Shown here: positions 25,729 through 35,715 of the stretch, one piece after another
Numbering within the stretch: the first letter of the stretch is position 1
Layout of the letters: each line of letters starts with the position of its first letter
NCBI RefSeq assembly: GCF_003112735.1
Contig: NZ_BFBR01000001.1
Coordinates: 310,001 to 374,000 of the forward strand
Source of the DNA: Candidatus Phycosocius bacilliformis
GTDB taxonomy: Bacteria > Pseudomonadota > Alphaproteobacteria > Caulobacterales > Aquidulcibacteraceae
Reading direction: 5' to 3'
DNA length: 64,000 nt
The notes under the pieces: model-generated
What the model was told of the DNA's origin: nothing
Databases searched by the model: none
What the model saw: only the letters and a program-made list of their open reading frames with translations
Position numbers and translations under genes: made by a program

Positions 25729-27693
25729 ATGGCATCGCCTACACAAGTGTCAGCGGACGAGGAGCCTTCCAAGGGCTTTACCGATCCAGCCAGTGGCGCC
25801 CCCGGCGGCAGCCATGGTCATGGTGAAAATTCCGCCCGCGGTTTCTTCCTTCTAGCTTTGGGCTCGGTTGGTGTCGTCTTCGGCGACATCGGAACCAGTC
25901 CATTTTATGCCATGCGCGAGGCTTTGGCCCACGCCAAAGGATCGGGCAATCTCGAAACCGCAGTCTTGGGTGTGGTGTCACTGGTTCTGTGGGCCTTGTT
26001 CCTGATTGTGACGCTAAAATATGTCGTCTTCCTGATGCGGGCCGACAATAAGGGCGAAGGCGGGACCTTGGCGCTGATGGCCCTGGCCCAGCGCGCCTTA
26101 GGCCGTAAGTCACCATGGGTGTTTTTCTGCGGCGTCATGGGGGCGGCCTTTTTCTACGGTGACGGCATCATTACCCCGGCAATTTCGGTCTTGGGCGCGA
26201 TTGAAGGCCTGAAAATCGCCCCCGGTGTCGGTAATTTCTTCACGCCCTATATTCTGCCGATCTCCGCAGCGATCCTGATCGGTCTGTTCCTCGTCCAGTC
26301 TAAAGGCACCCACAAAATTGCCGCGTGGTTTGGCCCTATCACCGCGATTTGGTTTTTGACGCTGGCTGGCCTCGGGATCTATCACATCGCGGACGATCCT
26401 CGCGTCTGGCTTGCCTTTAATCCAATCTATGCGCTTCGCTTTTTGATGGAAAATGGCCTTGTCGCCTTGGTCATTCTGGGGTCGATCTTTCTGGCCGTAA
26501 CTGGGGCCGAAGCCCTTTATGCCGACATGGGCCATTTCGGGCGGAACCCTATCAGGGCGGCTTGGTTCTTCCTTGTTTTTCCAGCACTCGCGCTCAATTA
26601 TCTGGGTCAAGGCGCCTTCGTCTTGGCCAATCCAGCTGCCAAGGCAGACCCATTCTGGATGATGGTTCCCGAGGCTGCCTTCTGGCCCGTCATCATTCTG
26701 GCAACCATGGCTGCCGTAATTGCCAGCCAAGCTGTCATCACGGGTGCCTTCTCCATGACCCAGCAAGCCGTTCAATTGGGCCTGCTGCCGCGCATGCAGA
26801 TCCGCCGCACGAGCGAGACACAGGCTGGGCAAATCTACGTACCCCAGGTCAACACCTATTTGATGATTGGTGTGCTGGTGCTGCTATTCACTTTCCAATC
26901 CTCCGCCAATCTGACCTCGGCCTATGGCATTGCGATCACTGGGGCCATGTTCATGGACACGTTGCTGGCGGTGCCCGTGGTGACCCGCTTGTGGAAATGG
27001 AATGGTCTTCAAGCAGGCCTGCTGTTGTTGCCGATTGCAGCCCTCGACATCGTATTCCTGGGCTCGCAAATGCTCAAAATTCCGCACGGGGCCTGGTTCC
27101 CGCTGGTTCTGGGCGCGGGCATCGTGGTGGTGATGTGGACTTGGCAGGAAGGCAGTCAAATTCTCTCCGAAAAGACCCGGCGAGATTCCATCCCCTTGCG
27201 CGATCTCTTGAAAACACTGATGGCGCACCCGCCCCATCGTGTGCCCGGCACAGCCATCTTCCTGACCAGCGATCCCGACCTCGCGCCGGTTGCTTTGATG
27301 CACAACCTCAAGCACAACAAAGTGCTGCATGAAAAAATCGCGATTTTGAGTGTGCGGACAGCTGAAACCCCGCGTGTGGCAGATTCAGACCGGATCGAGA
27401 TTGAGGAAATCATTCCCGATGTCCGCATTGTCATCGTCAATTATGGCTTCATGGAAAGCCCCAACATACCCAAGGCGCTGACTATGTGCCGTAAACAGGG
27501 ACTGAAGTTCGACATCATGTCGACCAGTTTCTTCCTCGGCCACCGAACCATCGTGGCGTCGAGCACCTCGGGCATGCCCTTGTGGCAGGATCATCTGTAT
27601 ATTTTCCTGTCCAAGAACGCGACCAATGCGACGGACTTTTTCCACATCCCGTCCGGTCGCGTGGTCGAATTGGGCACGCAAGTGGTGGTTTAG
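25729..27693 (+). CDS. kup: Potassium uptake transporter Kup
   Basis: A 654-residue KUP/HAK/KT protein, a K+/H+ symporter of the inner membrane. LGSVGVVFGDIGTSPFYA near residues 41-58 is the family signature, then about 12 hydrophobic segments up to residue ~450 (for example GVMGAAFFYGDGIITPAISVLGA), followed by a ~180-residue cytosolic C-terminal domain. The first 35 residues are hydrophilic and Gly/His-rich. ATG 25729 has GGGGAG upstream and was preferred to the TTG at 25660. Confidence 0.95.
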   Translation: MASPTQVSADEEPSKGFTDPASGAPGGSHGHGENSARGFFLLALGSVGVVFGDIGTSPFYAMREALAHAKGSGNLETAVLGVVSLVLWALFLIVTLKYVVFLMRADNKGEGGTLALMALAQRALGRKSPWVFFCGVMGAAFFYGDGIITPAISVLGAIEGLKIAPGVGNFFTPYILPISAAILIGLFLVQSKGTHKIAAWFGPITAIWFLTLAGLGIYHIADDPRVWLAFNPIYALRFLMENGLVALVILGSIFLAVTGAEALYADMGHFGRNPIRAAWFFLVFPALALNYLGQGAFVLANPAAKADPFWMMVPEAAFWPVIILATMAAVIASQAVITGAFSMTQQAVQLGLLPRMQIRRTSETQAGQIYVPQVNTYLMIGVLVLLFTFQSSANLTSAYGIAITGAMFMDTLLAVPVVTRLWKWNGLQAGLLLLPIAALDIVFLGSQMLKIPHGAWFPLVLGAGIVVVMWTWQEGSQILSEKTRRDSIPLRDLLKTLMAHPPHRVPGTAIFLTSDPDLAPVALMHNLKHNKVLHEKIAILSVRTAETPRVADSDRIEIEEIIPDVRIVIVNYGFMESPNIPKALTMCRKQGLKFDIMSTSFFLGHRTIVASSTSGMPLWQDHLYIFLSKNATNATDFFHIPSGRVVELGTQVVV

Positions 27694-27734
27694 GCAGACC
27701 ACAGACCTATCCAAACAGACAGGATAGTGGTGTA

Positions 27735-28127
27735 GTGGCGACGGTGAACCCGCTCGACCTATCTCATTTCCTGTTGTGGACCGGCGACCTTTGCTTTGTG
27801 GCAGGCTTGGTGTTGATGTCGCTCATCTCAGCCACTGCGGCTGTCAGGATCGACCCGGATGCGCGGGTCCCCATGCAATTTGGCCCGCACGGCAAGCCTA
27901 CTTGGCTGGCTTCCCGAAGGCTAGCCTTGCTGTTTGCCCCTAGTTGCGCGGCTGTCTCCGGCCTACTTTTGACCTATTTGGCCCATCGTGGCCCCGATGA
28001 AGCGGTCACGCAGGCAGCCCAGTCGCTGGCTTTGGTCCGTGCCTTGATGGCCTTCATCTTTGTCGTCGTCCACATGCTACATCTGGCCTTTGCGCTGAAA
28101 TGGCTCAACAGAGACACCCATCGCTGA
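27735..28127 (+). CDS. Small membrane protein, DUF1648-like motif
   Basis: A protein of about 130 residues with three hydrophobic segments (near residues 10-30, 58-76 and 97-118) and a central VPMQFGPHGKPTWLASR that resembles the DUF1648 motif. The function is not known. The start is GTG, either 27735 or 27744; AGGATAG upstream lies in a small hairpin (CTATCC 27707-27712 with GGATAG 27722-27727). It follows kup by 41 bases and may be co-transcribed. Confidence 0.65.
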   Translation: MATVNPLDLSHFLLWTGDLCFVAGLVLMSLISATAAVRIDPDARVPMQFGPHGKPTWLASRRLALLFAPSCAAVSGLLLTYLAHRGPDEAVTQAAQSLALVRALMAFIFVVVHMLHLAFALKWLNRDTHR

Positions 28128-28235
28128 GACTGGCCGCTTGATCTCACCGCTGTGATTGCCTAGGGTCTCAGTGAATTTATCGGGACCGCATGTCTGCGAT
28201 AAAAAGACGTCGAATCAAATGTCTAGATATGCATA

Positions 28236-28251
28236 GGGTTCATGTGAACCC
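28236..28251. promoter_or_regulatory. 16-bp inverted repeat upstream of argG
   Basis: GGGTTCA-TG-TGAACCC is a perfect inverted repeat with a two-base spacer, 50 bases before the argG ATG in a 173-base spacer. Its size and place fit an operator for a dimeric repressor. It does not look like a standard ARG box. A GANTC site lies at 28212-28216. Confidence 0.5.
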
Positions 28252-28300
28252 ACAGCCTTCTAGCAGCACGCCCCATATTCTCAGCCTTGGAACCAAGACT

Positions 28301-29551
28301 ATGACCACTCCTCGCGCCGTTAAAAAAGTTGTCCTTGCCTATTCAGGCGGGTTGGATACCTCCATCATTCTCAAATGGCTGCAAGAGACCTATGGCTGCG
28401 AGGTCGTGACCTTCACCGCAGACTTGGGCCAAGGCGAGGAATTGGGGCCGGCACGCGCCAAAGCGTTGGCGGCCGGGGTCAAGCCTGAGAACATCTTCAT
28501 TGATGACTTGCGCGACGAATTTGTGCGTGAGTACGTGTTTCCAATGTTCCGCGCCAATGCGCTTTATGAGGGTGTCTATCTGCTCGGGACATCCATTGCC
28601 CGACCCCTGATCGCCAAGCGACAAATCGAGATTGCCAATCTGGTTGGGGCCGATGCGGTCTGTCATGGTGCCACCGGCAAAGGCAATGATCAGGTCCGCT
28701 TTGAAGTATCTTATTACGCGCTCAAGCCCGATGTGACGGTGATCGCGCCATGGCGGGAGTGGAGTTTCCAAGGTCGCCCGGACCTCATCGCCTATGCCCG
28801 CAAACATGGGATCGAGATCGCCACAGGCAAGGAGCAGGAGGCCCCCTTCTCCATCGATGCCAATTTGCTGCACACCTCTTCTGAGGGCCTGGTGTTGGAA
28901 GACCCCAATGAGCCAGTACCCGACTTGGTTGCCAAACGGGCAGACCGCCGCACCATCACGCCGGAAGAAGCGCCCGACCAACCCACCTTCATCACAGTCG
29001 GCTTTGAACGCGGTGATGCAGTCTCAATTGATGGGCAGGCCTACGGGCCAGCAGCCCTGCTTGGGGAATTGAACCGGATCGGCGCAGCCAATGGCGTTGG
29101 AGGCCTCGATCTGGTTGAGAACCGCTTTGTCGGCATGAAGTCGCGCGGCTATTATGAGACCCCGGGCGGGACCATTCTCTGGCATGCCCACCGCGCGATC
29201 GAGAGTATCACACTCGACCGTGGGGCCATGCATCTCAAAGATGAATTGATGCCGCGCTATGCGGCGCTGATCTATAATGGCATGTGGTTCACGCCTGAGC
29301 GCAAAATGCTGCAAGCCGCCATTGATGCGAGCCAGGATGATGTAACCGGAGAAGTCCGGCTGAAAATCTACAAGGGCGGGGTCTATGTACAAGGCCGCTC
29401 GAGCCCCTATTCGCTCTACAATAAAGAATTGATCAGTTTCGATGCCGCCGGCGGCTATAATCAAAAAGATGCCGAAGGCTTCATCAAATTGAATGCGTTG
29501 CGCCTACGGATAGCCGCATGGCGGGACCAGCGGCTGGGCAAGAACGACTAA
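28301..29551 (+). CDS. argG: Argininosuccinate synthase
   Basis: A 416-residue enzyme that joins citrulline and aspartate with ATP in arginine synthesis. The N-type ATP pyrophosphatase motif AYSGGLDTS lies at residues 12-20; [22 protein letters not shown] and [13 protein letters not shown] follow in the expected order. The frame is open 37 codons upstream, but ATG 28301 gives the family start. It ends ten bases from the convergent holA stop. Confidence 0.97.
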   Translation: MTTPRAVKKVVLAYSGGLDTSIILKWLQETYGCEVVTFTADLGQGEELGPARAKALAAGVKPENIFIDDLRDEFVREYVFPMFRANALYEGVYLLGTSIARPLIAKRQIEIANLVGADAVCHGATGKGNDQVRFEVSYYALKPDVTVIAPWREWSFQGRPDLIAYARKHGIEIATGKEQEAPFSIDANLLHTSSEGLVLEDPNEPVPDLVAKRADRRTITPEEAPDQPTFITVGFERGDAVSIDGQAYGPAALLGELNRIGAANGVGGLDLVENRFVGMKSRGYYETPGGTILWHAHRAIESITLDRGAMHLKDELMPRYAALIYNGMWFTPERKMLQAAIDASQDDVTGEVRLKIYKGGVYVQGRSSPYSLYNKELISFDAAGGYNQKDAEGFIKLNALRLRIAAWRDQRLGKND

Positions 29552-29561
29552 GTGGTGAGGT

Positions 29562-30602
29562 TCAGCGCCGAGCCATGCGCTCGGCGCGTCGCGCAATTCG
29601 GATCAGAAGTTGCTCGACAAGGGCCGTATCTGGGGCTCCTGCGCGTTTTACTTGGCCGTCTGTATCCAGAAGCGCGCTCAAGGCATCTTCCAGGGCAGCA
29701 CGACTCCAAAGTCCAGCCTGCCGCGCGACGTCGGCTTGGCGCTTCCAAAACACGCCTAGCCTTGGATTTTTGAGGATTTCGGCGGCCTGTCCCCCGGCCT
29801 CAACTCCCGCGCGGACCTGTAACAAGAGACGGATGCGGCGCCCGATGCCATTGAGCACCAGCACGGCGTTTGCCCCGCCGGCAAAGGCCTGGTCCAGCCT
29901 GATGGCCATCAGCGCGGACTGACCCGAAAACGCCGCATCAATGGCTTCATCCAGTCCTGCCTCACGCCCGCCTGAACCCACCGCCTCAACCGCTGCAAGA
30001 TCAATGACCCCGTCACGCCCGGCATAGACAGCAAGCTTCTGCACCTCTGCGGCCACAGAATCTGTGTCTTGCGCAACGGCCTCGAGCAGCGCGGAAAGCG
30101 CATCTGGATCAATGCTGACACCGGCCGCCTTGGCTTCGGCACGCGCGACACCCAACAAATCATCCCGCGTCGGCTCATAGAGCTGCAATGACCAAGCGTT
30201 GGGCGAGTCCTCAAACAATTTGCGTGACTTCGAGCTTCGGCCAATATCACCGACATCAAGCAGCAAAAGACCTTGGGGCTGCGGTCCACCCTTATCGGCC
30301 CGATCCAGCAAGCTCGTCAGCATGTTGGCGTCCTTCTCGCCGCTGACGCGGACATGGGCGATGGCAGCCCCGCCAAATAGGGACGCACTCGAGATAGCAT
30401 CCTCAACGCCGGCAGGATTCGCCTTGATGTCATCTTCTGAGAAGCGCTTAAACTCGAGCTCAGGGTTCTGGACCTGATGGCGCGCCGCGATGGCTTCGGC
30501 CAGTCGCCGCAATTGGCCTGCATCCGGCCCCGATAACATGACAAAGCGGGGTGACAGATCCTTCTGGGCTGCTTTGATGGCGGCAACCCCTGTCAGCTTC
30601 AT
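29562..30602 (-). CDS. holA: DNA polymerase III delta subunit
   Basis: A 346-residue clamp-loader delta subunit, which opens the sliding clamp. It has the HolA N-terminal domain with FVMLSGPDAGQLRRLAEAI near residues 20-38, SLFGGAAIAHVR near 73, and the C-terminal collar domain with LVEQLLIRIARRAERM. In alphaproteobacteria holA typically follows leuS and lptE, as here. Its ATG overlaps the lptE stop by four bases. Confidence 0.93.
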   Translation of the reverse strand: MKLTGVAAIKAAQKDLSPRFVMLSGPDAGQLRRLAEAIAARHQVQNPELEFKRFSEDDIKANPAGVEDAISSASLFGGAAIAHVRVSGEKDANMLTSLLDRADKGGPQPQGLLLLDVGDIGRSSKSRKLFEDSPNAWSLQLYEPTRDDLLGVARAEAKAAGVSIDPDALSALLEAVAQDTDSVAAEVQKLAVYAGRDGVIDLAAVEAVGSGGREAGLDEAIDAAFSGQSALMAIRLDQAFAGGANAVLVLNGIGRRIRLLLQVRAGVEAGGQAAEILKNPRLGVFWKRQADVARQAGLWSRAALEDALSALLDTDGQVKRAGAPDTALVEQLLIRIARRAERMARR

Positions 30603-31084
30603 CGGGCCGCCCGCACTTGACGTTGCAGATCAAGCCAGATCCGATCAGCGACTTGTGTCGCCAAACGCTCCTCCGCATCTGCCTGGAGGGCAACATCACC
30701 ATAAGCCTGATCGAGGCTTTCATAGGCAACATTTGTCGTCAAACTGCCACGCACCGGCGGCAAAGGTGGTGCCGCGGCCAATTCATAATTGACAGTCACG
30801 GTCAATTCAGTCCGGGTTGAAATACCGTCCGTGCCTTGTGCCGCGGGGCTGAAATCCCGCGTGAGCTTAACCGTCAGCAAACGCGGATCGGCTCCACGCT
30901 CTTCTTCAAGTGCGGCACGCCGGTTGAGCTCTTGGCGCAAATAATAGCCGATCCGTCCCTCAATCGGGGCGATGTTAACCGGACCAATGCCAGAACCCGA
31001 TGTCCGATAGACGGGCTGGAAGCCGCAGCCGACCAACAACAGCGTCAGCGCGCTCACGGCGGCAATGGCAGCCTTTCTGGTCAC
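30599..31084 (-). CDS. lptE: LPS-assembly lipoprotein LptE
   Basis: A 161-residue lipoprotein with signal and lipobox SALTLLLVGCGF (Cys near residue 20), then QPVYRTSGSG. LptE plugs the LptD barrel in the outer membrane and helps insert LPS. The rest is beta-rich and poorly conserved as usual for LptE; gene order between leuS and holA supports the call. The start is GTG with AGGAAGGA upstream, 13 bases after leuS. Confidence 0.9.
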   Translation of the reverse strand: MTRKAAIAAVSALTLLLVGCGFQPVYRTSGSGIGPVNIAPIEGRIGYYLRQELNRRAALEEERGADPRLLTVKLTRDFSPAAQGTDGISTRTELTVTVNYELAAAPPLPPVRGSLTTNVAYESLDQAYGDVALQADAEERLATQVADRIWLDLQRQVRAAR

Positions 31085-31097
31085 AAGCCTGTCCTTC

Positions 31098-33689
31098 CTA
31101 AGCTGGGCGCGTCACAATATTGATGATGCGGTCTGGCACAATAATCAATTTAGCCACACTTCGCCCGGTCATGAAATGCACAGTTTCGGGCAGTGCCAAG
31201 GCTAGGGCCTCAAGCTCAGTCTGACTGGTGCCCTTGGCAACCTGCAACTCGCCGCGCTTCTTGCCGTCAATCTGAACCGGCAAAGTGATGCTGGCTTCTG
31301 CCAACAGGCTTGTATCGGCGACGGGCCACGCCGCCTCCGCCACAAAGCCGCTACCGCCCATCCGTACCCAAGCCTCTTCTGCCAAGTGCGGCGTAAAGGG
31401 CTGCAGGAGACGTGCCAAAATACCCAAAACTTCAGCACGTGCTTCGAGCATCATCGCGCTGTCATCGCTTTCAGCACGGCGCACATGGCCGACTAATTCA
31501 TGCAGATGGGCGATTGCACTGTTGAAACGATACGTGTCGATTGCCAAACTAATCGCTGCCACTGCTTTATGGCCGGCACGGCGCAAATCAAGCGCTGCGC
31601 CGCTGGCTTGTTGAGCTACATGCAAAGGCCCCGGTGACGTTTCAGGCAGGCTATCAAAAGCCGCCCAAATCTTCTGCACAAAGCGCCACGACCCTTCCAC
31701 CCCGGACTCTGACCATTCGACATCGCGCTCAGGCGGGGAGTCGGAGAGGACGAACAGCCGTGCAACATCGGCACCATAAGTGGCGATGATGTCTTCTGGA
31801 TCCACCGTATTGCGCTTGGATTTTGACATCTTCTCGATCGGGCCAATGATAGCTGGCCGACCGGTGGCAATCTCCACCGCTGCACTGCCCGTCAACTCAA
31901 TCTCGCTTGGGGCTAACCAGTGTCCGTCTTGCGACTTATAGGTCGCATGGGTCACCATGCCTTGGGTGAACAGACGGCTGAAAGGCTCTTCGGTCGGCTG
32001 ATGACCAACGGCTTTCATGGCGCGGGCAAAGAAACGTGAATACAACAAATGCAGCACGGCATGCTCAACGCCACCAATATAGTGATCGACGGGGAGCCAA
32101 TGCTTGACGGCGGCGATGTCTGTTGGCTGGTCCTCAGGTTGGCCGCAGAAGCGCGCCCAATACCAGGACGAGTCAACGAAGGTGTCGAGTGTGTCGGTCT
32201 CGCGCACGGCTGGACTGCCACAGCTCGGGCAGGCAACATGCTTCCAGCTGGGATGGTGGTCGAGCGGATTGCCCGGTTTGTCAAATGTCACATCGTCGGG
32301 CAAGGTGACCGGTAATTGATCCTCCGGCACGCCAACCGGCCCGCAATCGGGGCAATGAATGATGGGGATTGGGCAACCCCAATAGCGTTGACGGGAAATA
32401 CCCCAGTCGCGCAGGCGGAAGTTCACCGTGCGGCTGCCTGCGCCCAATGCTTCCATCTTGTCCATGGCAGCAGCCTTGGCGGCCTCACTTGTTAGGCCAT
32501 CAAGGAATCCAGAGTTGAATACACTTCCATGGCCTAGGAAGGGGCCATCTGCCAAAGTCACAGAGGCAGGGTCCGCACCCTCTGGCAAAATTACGGGCTT
32601 GATCGGCAAGCCGTACTTGCTGGCAAATTCATAGTCGCGCTGGTCATGAGCCGGGCAGGCAAAAATCGCCCCGGTGCCATATTCCATCAAGACAAAATTG
32701 GCGATCCACACGGGTAAGGTTTGAGAAGAATCAAAAGGATGCACCACACGCAAACCTGTATCGAAACCACGCTTTTCTTGGGTTTCGATGGCTTCTTCCG
32801 ATGTCCCGGCCCGGCGGCATGACTCGCAAAAGGCAGCCAGCTCGGCATTGGATTCAGCCAGAGCCAGCGCAATCGGGTGGTCCACCGAAATTCCAGCAAA
32901 TGAGGCCCCGAACAGCGTATCAGGCCGGGTTGTATAAACCTCCAAGGCTTGGCCGGTTGGCGATGGTGTGGCCGCATCAAACTGAAAGCTAAAGCGCAAT
33001 CCTTCAGACCGGCCGATCCAATTGTGCTGCATGATACGGACTTTTTCGGGCCAACCAGTCAGCCCTTCCAGCGCCGAAACCAATTCCTCGCCATAGCGGG
33101 TGATCTGGAACATCCATTGCTCAAGGTAGCGCTGCTCGACCAATGCGCCTGAGCGCCAACCGCGGCCATCGACCACCTGTTCATTGGCCAGCACCGTGTT
33201 TTCAACCGGATCCCAATTGACCTTGCTCTTCTTCCGATAGACCAGCCCCGCCTTCAGGAAATCCAGAAACATCTTCTGTTGATGGCGGTAATAGGAGGGC
33301 TCACATGTGGCAAACTCCCGCGACCAGTCGATGGCGAAACCCAATTGCTGGAGTTGACCACGCATGGTCTCGATATTCTGGCGAGTCCAACTGCCAGGAT
33401 GAGCCCCGCGTTCGCGTGCCGCATTTTCAGCTGGCAAACCAAAGGCATCCCAACCCATCGGATGCAGCACTTGATCACCTGCCGCACGACGACGCCGGGC
33501 AATCACATCACCCATGGCGTAATTGCGCACATGGCCAATATGGATGCGCCCGGACGGATAGGGAAACATCTCCAACACATAGCACTTGGCACGCGACGGG
33601 TCGGGGGGGCCTGCTTCGAACAATTTGGCGGCATCCCAGCGCGCGCGCTGGCGCGGTTCGGTTTCGCGGTGATTGTAGCGTGCAGCCAT
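31098..33689 (-). CDS. leuS: Leucyl-tRNA synthetase
   Basis: An 863-residue class I synthetase. The HIGH motif appears as HIGHVRN near residue 53, the CP1 editing domain covers roughly 220-420 with [12 protein letters not shown] near 252, and [10 protein letters not shown] lies near 630. An anticodon-binding domain and the C-terminal LeuRS-specific module follow. ATG at 33689 gives the expected N-terminus ([15 protein letters not shown]). It is followed closely by lptE and holA. Confidence 0.97.
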   Translation of the reverse strand: MAARYNHRETEPRQRARWDAAKLFEAGPPDPSRAKCYVLEMFPYPSGRIHIGHVRNYAMGDVIARRRRAAGDQVLHPMGWDAFGLPAENAARERGAHPGSWTRQNIETMRGQLQQLGFAIDWSREFATCEPSYYRHQQKMFLDFLKAGLVYRKKSKVNWDPVENTVLANEQVVDGRGWRSGALVEQRYLEQWMFQITRYGEELVSALEGLTGWPEKVRIMQHNWIGRSEGLRFSFQFDAATPSPTGQALEVYTTRPDTLFGASFAGISVDHPIALALAESNAELAAFCESCRRAGTSEEAIETQEKRGFDTGLRVVHPFDSSQTLPVWIANFVLMEYGTGAIFACPAHDQRDYEFASKYGLPIKPVILPEGADPASVTLADGPFLGHGSVFNSGFLDGLTSEAAKAAAMDKMEALGAGSRTVNFRLRDWGISRQRYWGCPIPIIHCPDCGPVGVPEDQLPVTLPDDVTFDKPGNPLDHHPSWKHVACPSCGSPAVRETDTLDTFVDSSWYWARFCGQPEDQPTDIAAVKHWLPVDHYIGGVEHAVLHLLYSRFFARAMKAVGHQPTEEPFSRLFTQGMVTHATYKSQDGHWLAPSEIELTGSAAVEIATGRPAIIGPIEKMSKSKRNTVDPEDIIATYGADVARLFVLSDSPPERDVEWSESGVEGSWRFVQKIWAAFDSLPETSPGPLHVAQQASGAALDLRRAGHKAVAAISLAIDTYRFNSAIAHLHELVGHVRRAESDDSAMMLEARAEVLGILARLLQPFTPHLAEEAWVRMGGSGFVAEAAWPVADTSLLAEASITLPVQIDGKKRGELQVAKGTSQTELEALALALPETVHFMTGRSVAKLIIVPDRIINIVTRPA

Positions 33690-33807
33690 GACTGACCCTT
33701 ATTGTCTCAAAACAAAATGTGCCTTTACCCGAAACCGGACGACGGCCTCAGCAACCTGCCTTTGCCCCAAAAGCAGTCCCGATGCCAAGCAGACAGAGAC
33801 AGTTCAC

Positions 33808-33829
33808 GCAGGCGGGATGCAGGCGGGAT
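33808..33829. repeat. 11-bp perfect tandem duplication upstream of leuS
   Basis: GCAGGCGGGAT occurs twice in direct succession (33808-33818, 33819-33829) in the 178-base gap between leuS and the DUF3576 gene. It may lie in the leuS leader. No function is evident. Confidence 0.75.
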
Positions 33830-33867
33830 TCATCCAACCCATCCCCAAACGCGCGCGACTTGCTGGA

Positions 33868-34380
33868 TTAGCGGGTTTCGAGCTGAGCGATCCGCAGCTG
33901 ACGCGCACGAGTCAGGATCGCATTTTCAATCTGGATCGGCGTGTCTGGGTCCACTGTGGCATCCACCCACGCACCAGTCACATCCTTAGCCTGGCGGAAG
34001 ACTTGTACCGACAGACCGTCGGCCCGAAGACGTGTGTCTAGAATATAGACTTGCACCTTAAAGCGCTCGTCCGGCTTTTCGGCCACAGCATGCCAATCTG
34101 TGACATAGGTGCCGCCGAATGGATCCGAATCAAGCAGCGGCATAAAGTTCAGCGTATCCAACGTGGCGCGCCACAAGAAAGCATTCACGCCGATCCCGGC
34201 TTCGCCAGTCGACTTGGCCGAGCGACCCGAAAATAGCCCTCGGCGCTCCTTCTTGGCCTGCGGCGCAGCCGCTGCGGCCGCTGCCTGATCCGTCGATGTC
34301 GTCTTGGCGCGGGTAGCACAGCCACCGAGCCCGGTTGTCATCACAAGTGCGAAGATGAGTGTTGGCGCGACGACGCGCAT
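33868..34380 (-). CDS. DUF3576-domain lipoprotein
   Basis: A 170-residue protein with a lipoprotein signal ending GLGGCATRA (Cys near residue 20), an Ala/Lys-rich linker, and a conserved core GIGVNAFLWRATLDTLNFMPLLDSDPFGG that is typical of DUF3576. The family is alphaproteobacterial, usually sits next to leuS, and is of unknown function; an envelope role is inferred. Of two ATGs (34386, 34380) the second has GGAG at seven bases and was chosen. Confidence 0.85.
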   Translation of the reverse strand: MRVVAPTLIFALVMTTGLGGCATRAKTTSTDQAAAAAAAPQAKKERRGLFSGRSAKSTGEAGIGVNAFLWRATLDTLNFMPLLDSDPFGGTYVTDWHAVAEKPDERFKVQVYILDTRLRADGLSVQVFRQAKDVTGAWVDATVDPDTPIQIENAILTRARQLRIAQLETR

Positions 34381-34459
34381 TGGCATGCTCCAGACTAGCT
34401 CCCCCGCCCGCCCCGGACGGAAAGCTGATGGTCTATAGCATGAACAGGTTCTTACGCTA

Positions 34460-34623
34460 GACTCCCAAGTGCGATCCAGTCAGCGAAATAATTTCGAGAT
34501 TGAATGGTCCAGCGTTGCAGATTCATCACTATAGACGCGACTGAGTCAGTCATTTGCGACGTTGAAGCATAATCACAAGAATTTTGGATTGCTCTTGATG
34601 CAACAACGAAATAGTAAAGACTC
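34460..34623. promoter_or_regulatory. Cluster of four GANTC methylation sites in a divergent promoter region
   Basis: GANTC sites at 34460, 34520, 34543 and 34619 lie in the 286-base spacer between the DUF3576 gene and the secreted-protein gene. The one at 34543 is the centre of a 13-base palindrome GACTGAGTCAGTC (34539-34551). About one site is expected by chance in this length. CcrM methylates GANTC in Caulobacter-type bacteria and controls some promoters. Confidence 0.5.
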
Positions 34624-34666
34624 TGATGCACCATTGGCGTTCGCGTGGTGGAATGAGGTGTTTGGC

Positions 34667-35131
34667 GTGGCCAAATTGCGTTTGATCCTGGCAGGCTGTG
34701 TTGCCGCACTCGTTTTGACGAGTGGTGGGCAGGCTGTCGCGCGCGACCAAAAAGCAGCTGCACCGATTGTTCCTGCACCGCAGACAGCCCAAGCGCCATG
34801 GTATGAACGTTTCACCTTTGGCTCAGAAGTCCGCGACGGGGCTAATTCGTGGGTGCCCCGCGGCGAAGTCAAAGCGGCCGTGAAAGTAGACCCCCGCAGT
34901 CGCTGGGGTGTGACCTTGGGTGTGCAGCAAGACCCTGTGACACCCTTCACGCCTCGCAATGGGCAGGCGTCGGGCCGCACGTCGGCGGGTGCTTTCTATC
35001 AAGTATCGCCCAAGTTCCGTGTTGGCGGGGAAGTGGTCGTACCGAACGAGCAATTGGGTGTATCCCAGAACCGCGACCGCTCGCAGCGGCGTGAGCCTGG
35101 CGTCAAAGTCGAATCAGCCTTCCGGTTCTGA
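34667..35131 (+). CDS. Secreted small protein, possibly NtrZ-like
   Basis: A 154-residue protein. GTG 34667 was chosen because it starts a clean signal peptide (MAKLRLILAGCVAALVLTSGGQAVA) and has GAGG about ten bases upstream; earlier in-frame ATGs would put 35 hydrophilic residues before it. The mature part has WYERFTFGSEVRDG, then alternating strands such as EVKAAVKVDPRSRWGVTLGV, and ends KVESAFRF with a terminal Phe as in outer-membrane strands. It may belong to the NtrZ family of periplasmic regulators known from Caulobacter, but I am not certain. Confidence 0.7.
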   Translation: MAKLRLILAGCVAALVLTSGGQAVARDQKAAAPIVPAPQTAQAPWYERFTFGSEVRDGANSWVPRGEVKAAVKVDPRSRWGVTLGVQQDPVTPFTPRNGQASGRTSAGAFYQVSPKFRVGGEVVVPNEQLGVSQNRDRSQRREPGVKVESAFRF

Positions 35132-35136
35132 ACGAT

Positions 35137-35715
35137 TCAGGGTGGTTTGAGCCCGCTAATCAAAGCAACACCTGCCAAGCCAGTTCGTGTAAGCCGAATG
35201 ACTGTGCGCCCCGTGATTCCACCCAAGGCATAAAGCGCACAATCGGGAAACGCCCTTTGCAGAAGGGCAAGCCTGATCGGGCCCCGTGGACGTCCTGCAC
35301 TGGGACTACGACTTGGGAAAGCCACAGATACGAGAATATGGGTGATTCCCTGCTGTCTTGCCTTGGCAATAGACAGACCGCGATGGGCAGAAGCGGTTTC
35401 AATCAAGCCCGCCATGGCTGAACGACAGCGCTTCTTGAGCCGCTTTTCAGGCCAATGCACACCGTCTAGGCTGGCCCGGCGACTGGCACGGGCACTGGTC
35501 GTTGCAAGGCGCAGAGGACCTTGCTTCACATAGCCATCGCGCCGACCAGGCACCGCACCATATGTCCGCTCAATCAATATGGCCCAAGGTGGGCAGTCAG
35601 CTAATTGACGCCCAAGGTCATAACCGCGCGCTTGATCGCTCAACACGATCAAGCGCGGCAAGCCTGAGCGGACAGGCTTCTCGAAGCGACGCAGGGCAGC
35701 TAAAAGCCTCGGCAT
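35137..35715 (-). CDS. Thiamine-phosphate synthase-like (ThiE/TenI fold) protein, divergent active site
   Basis: A 192-residue TIM-barrel protein of the ThiE/TenI group: LPRLIVLSDQ near residue 20, SLDGVHWPEK near 85, a SAHRGLSIAKARQQGITHILVSVAFPSRS stretch near 110-138 and YALGGITGRTV near 160. Relative to ThiE the pyrimidine-binding loops are degenerate: the FPTKTK loop reads FPSRSPSAG and the S-x-H-T motif reads SAHRG. Activity as thiamine-phosphate synthase is therefore doubtful. Its ATG overlaps the ATG of the divergent yggS gene in a CATG tetramer. Confidence 0.75.
   Translation of the reverse strand: MPRLLAALRRFEKPVRSGLPRLIVLSDQARGYDLGRQLADCPPWAILIERTYGAVPGRRDGYVKQGPLRLATTSARASRRASLDGVHWPEKRLKKRCRSAMAGLIETASAHRGLSIAKARQQGITHILVSVAFPSRSPSAGRPRGPIRLALLQRAFPDCALYALGGITGRTVIRLTRTGLAGVALISGLKPP

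Noticed and set aside
34562-34666. Extended N-terminus of the NtrZ-like protein from ATG 34562 or 34598
   Set aside because: It would place 35 mostly hydrophilic residues before a normal signal peptide; GTG 34667 has a better ribosome site.
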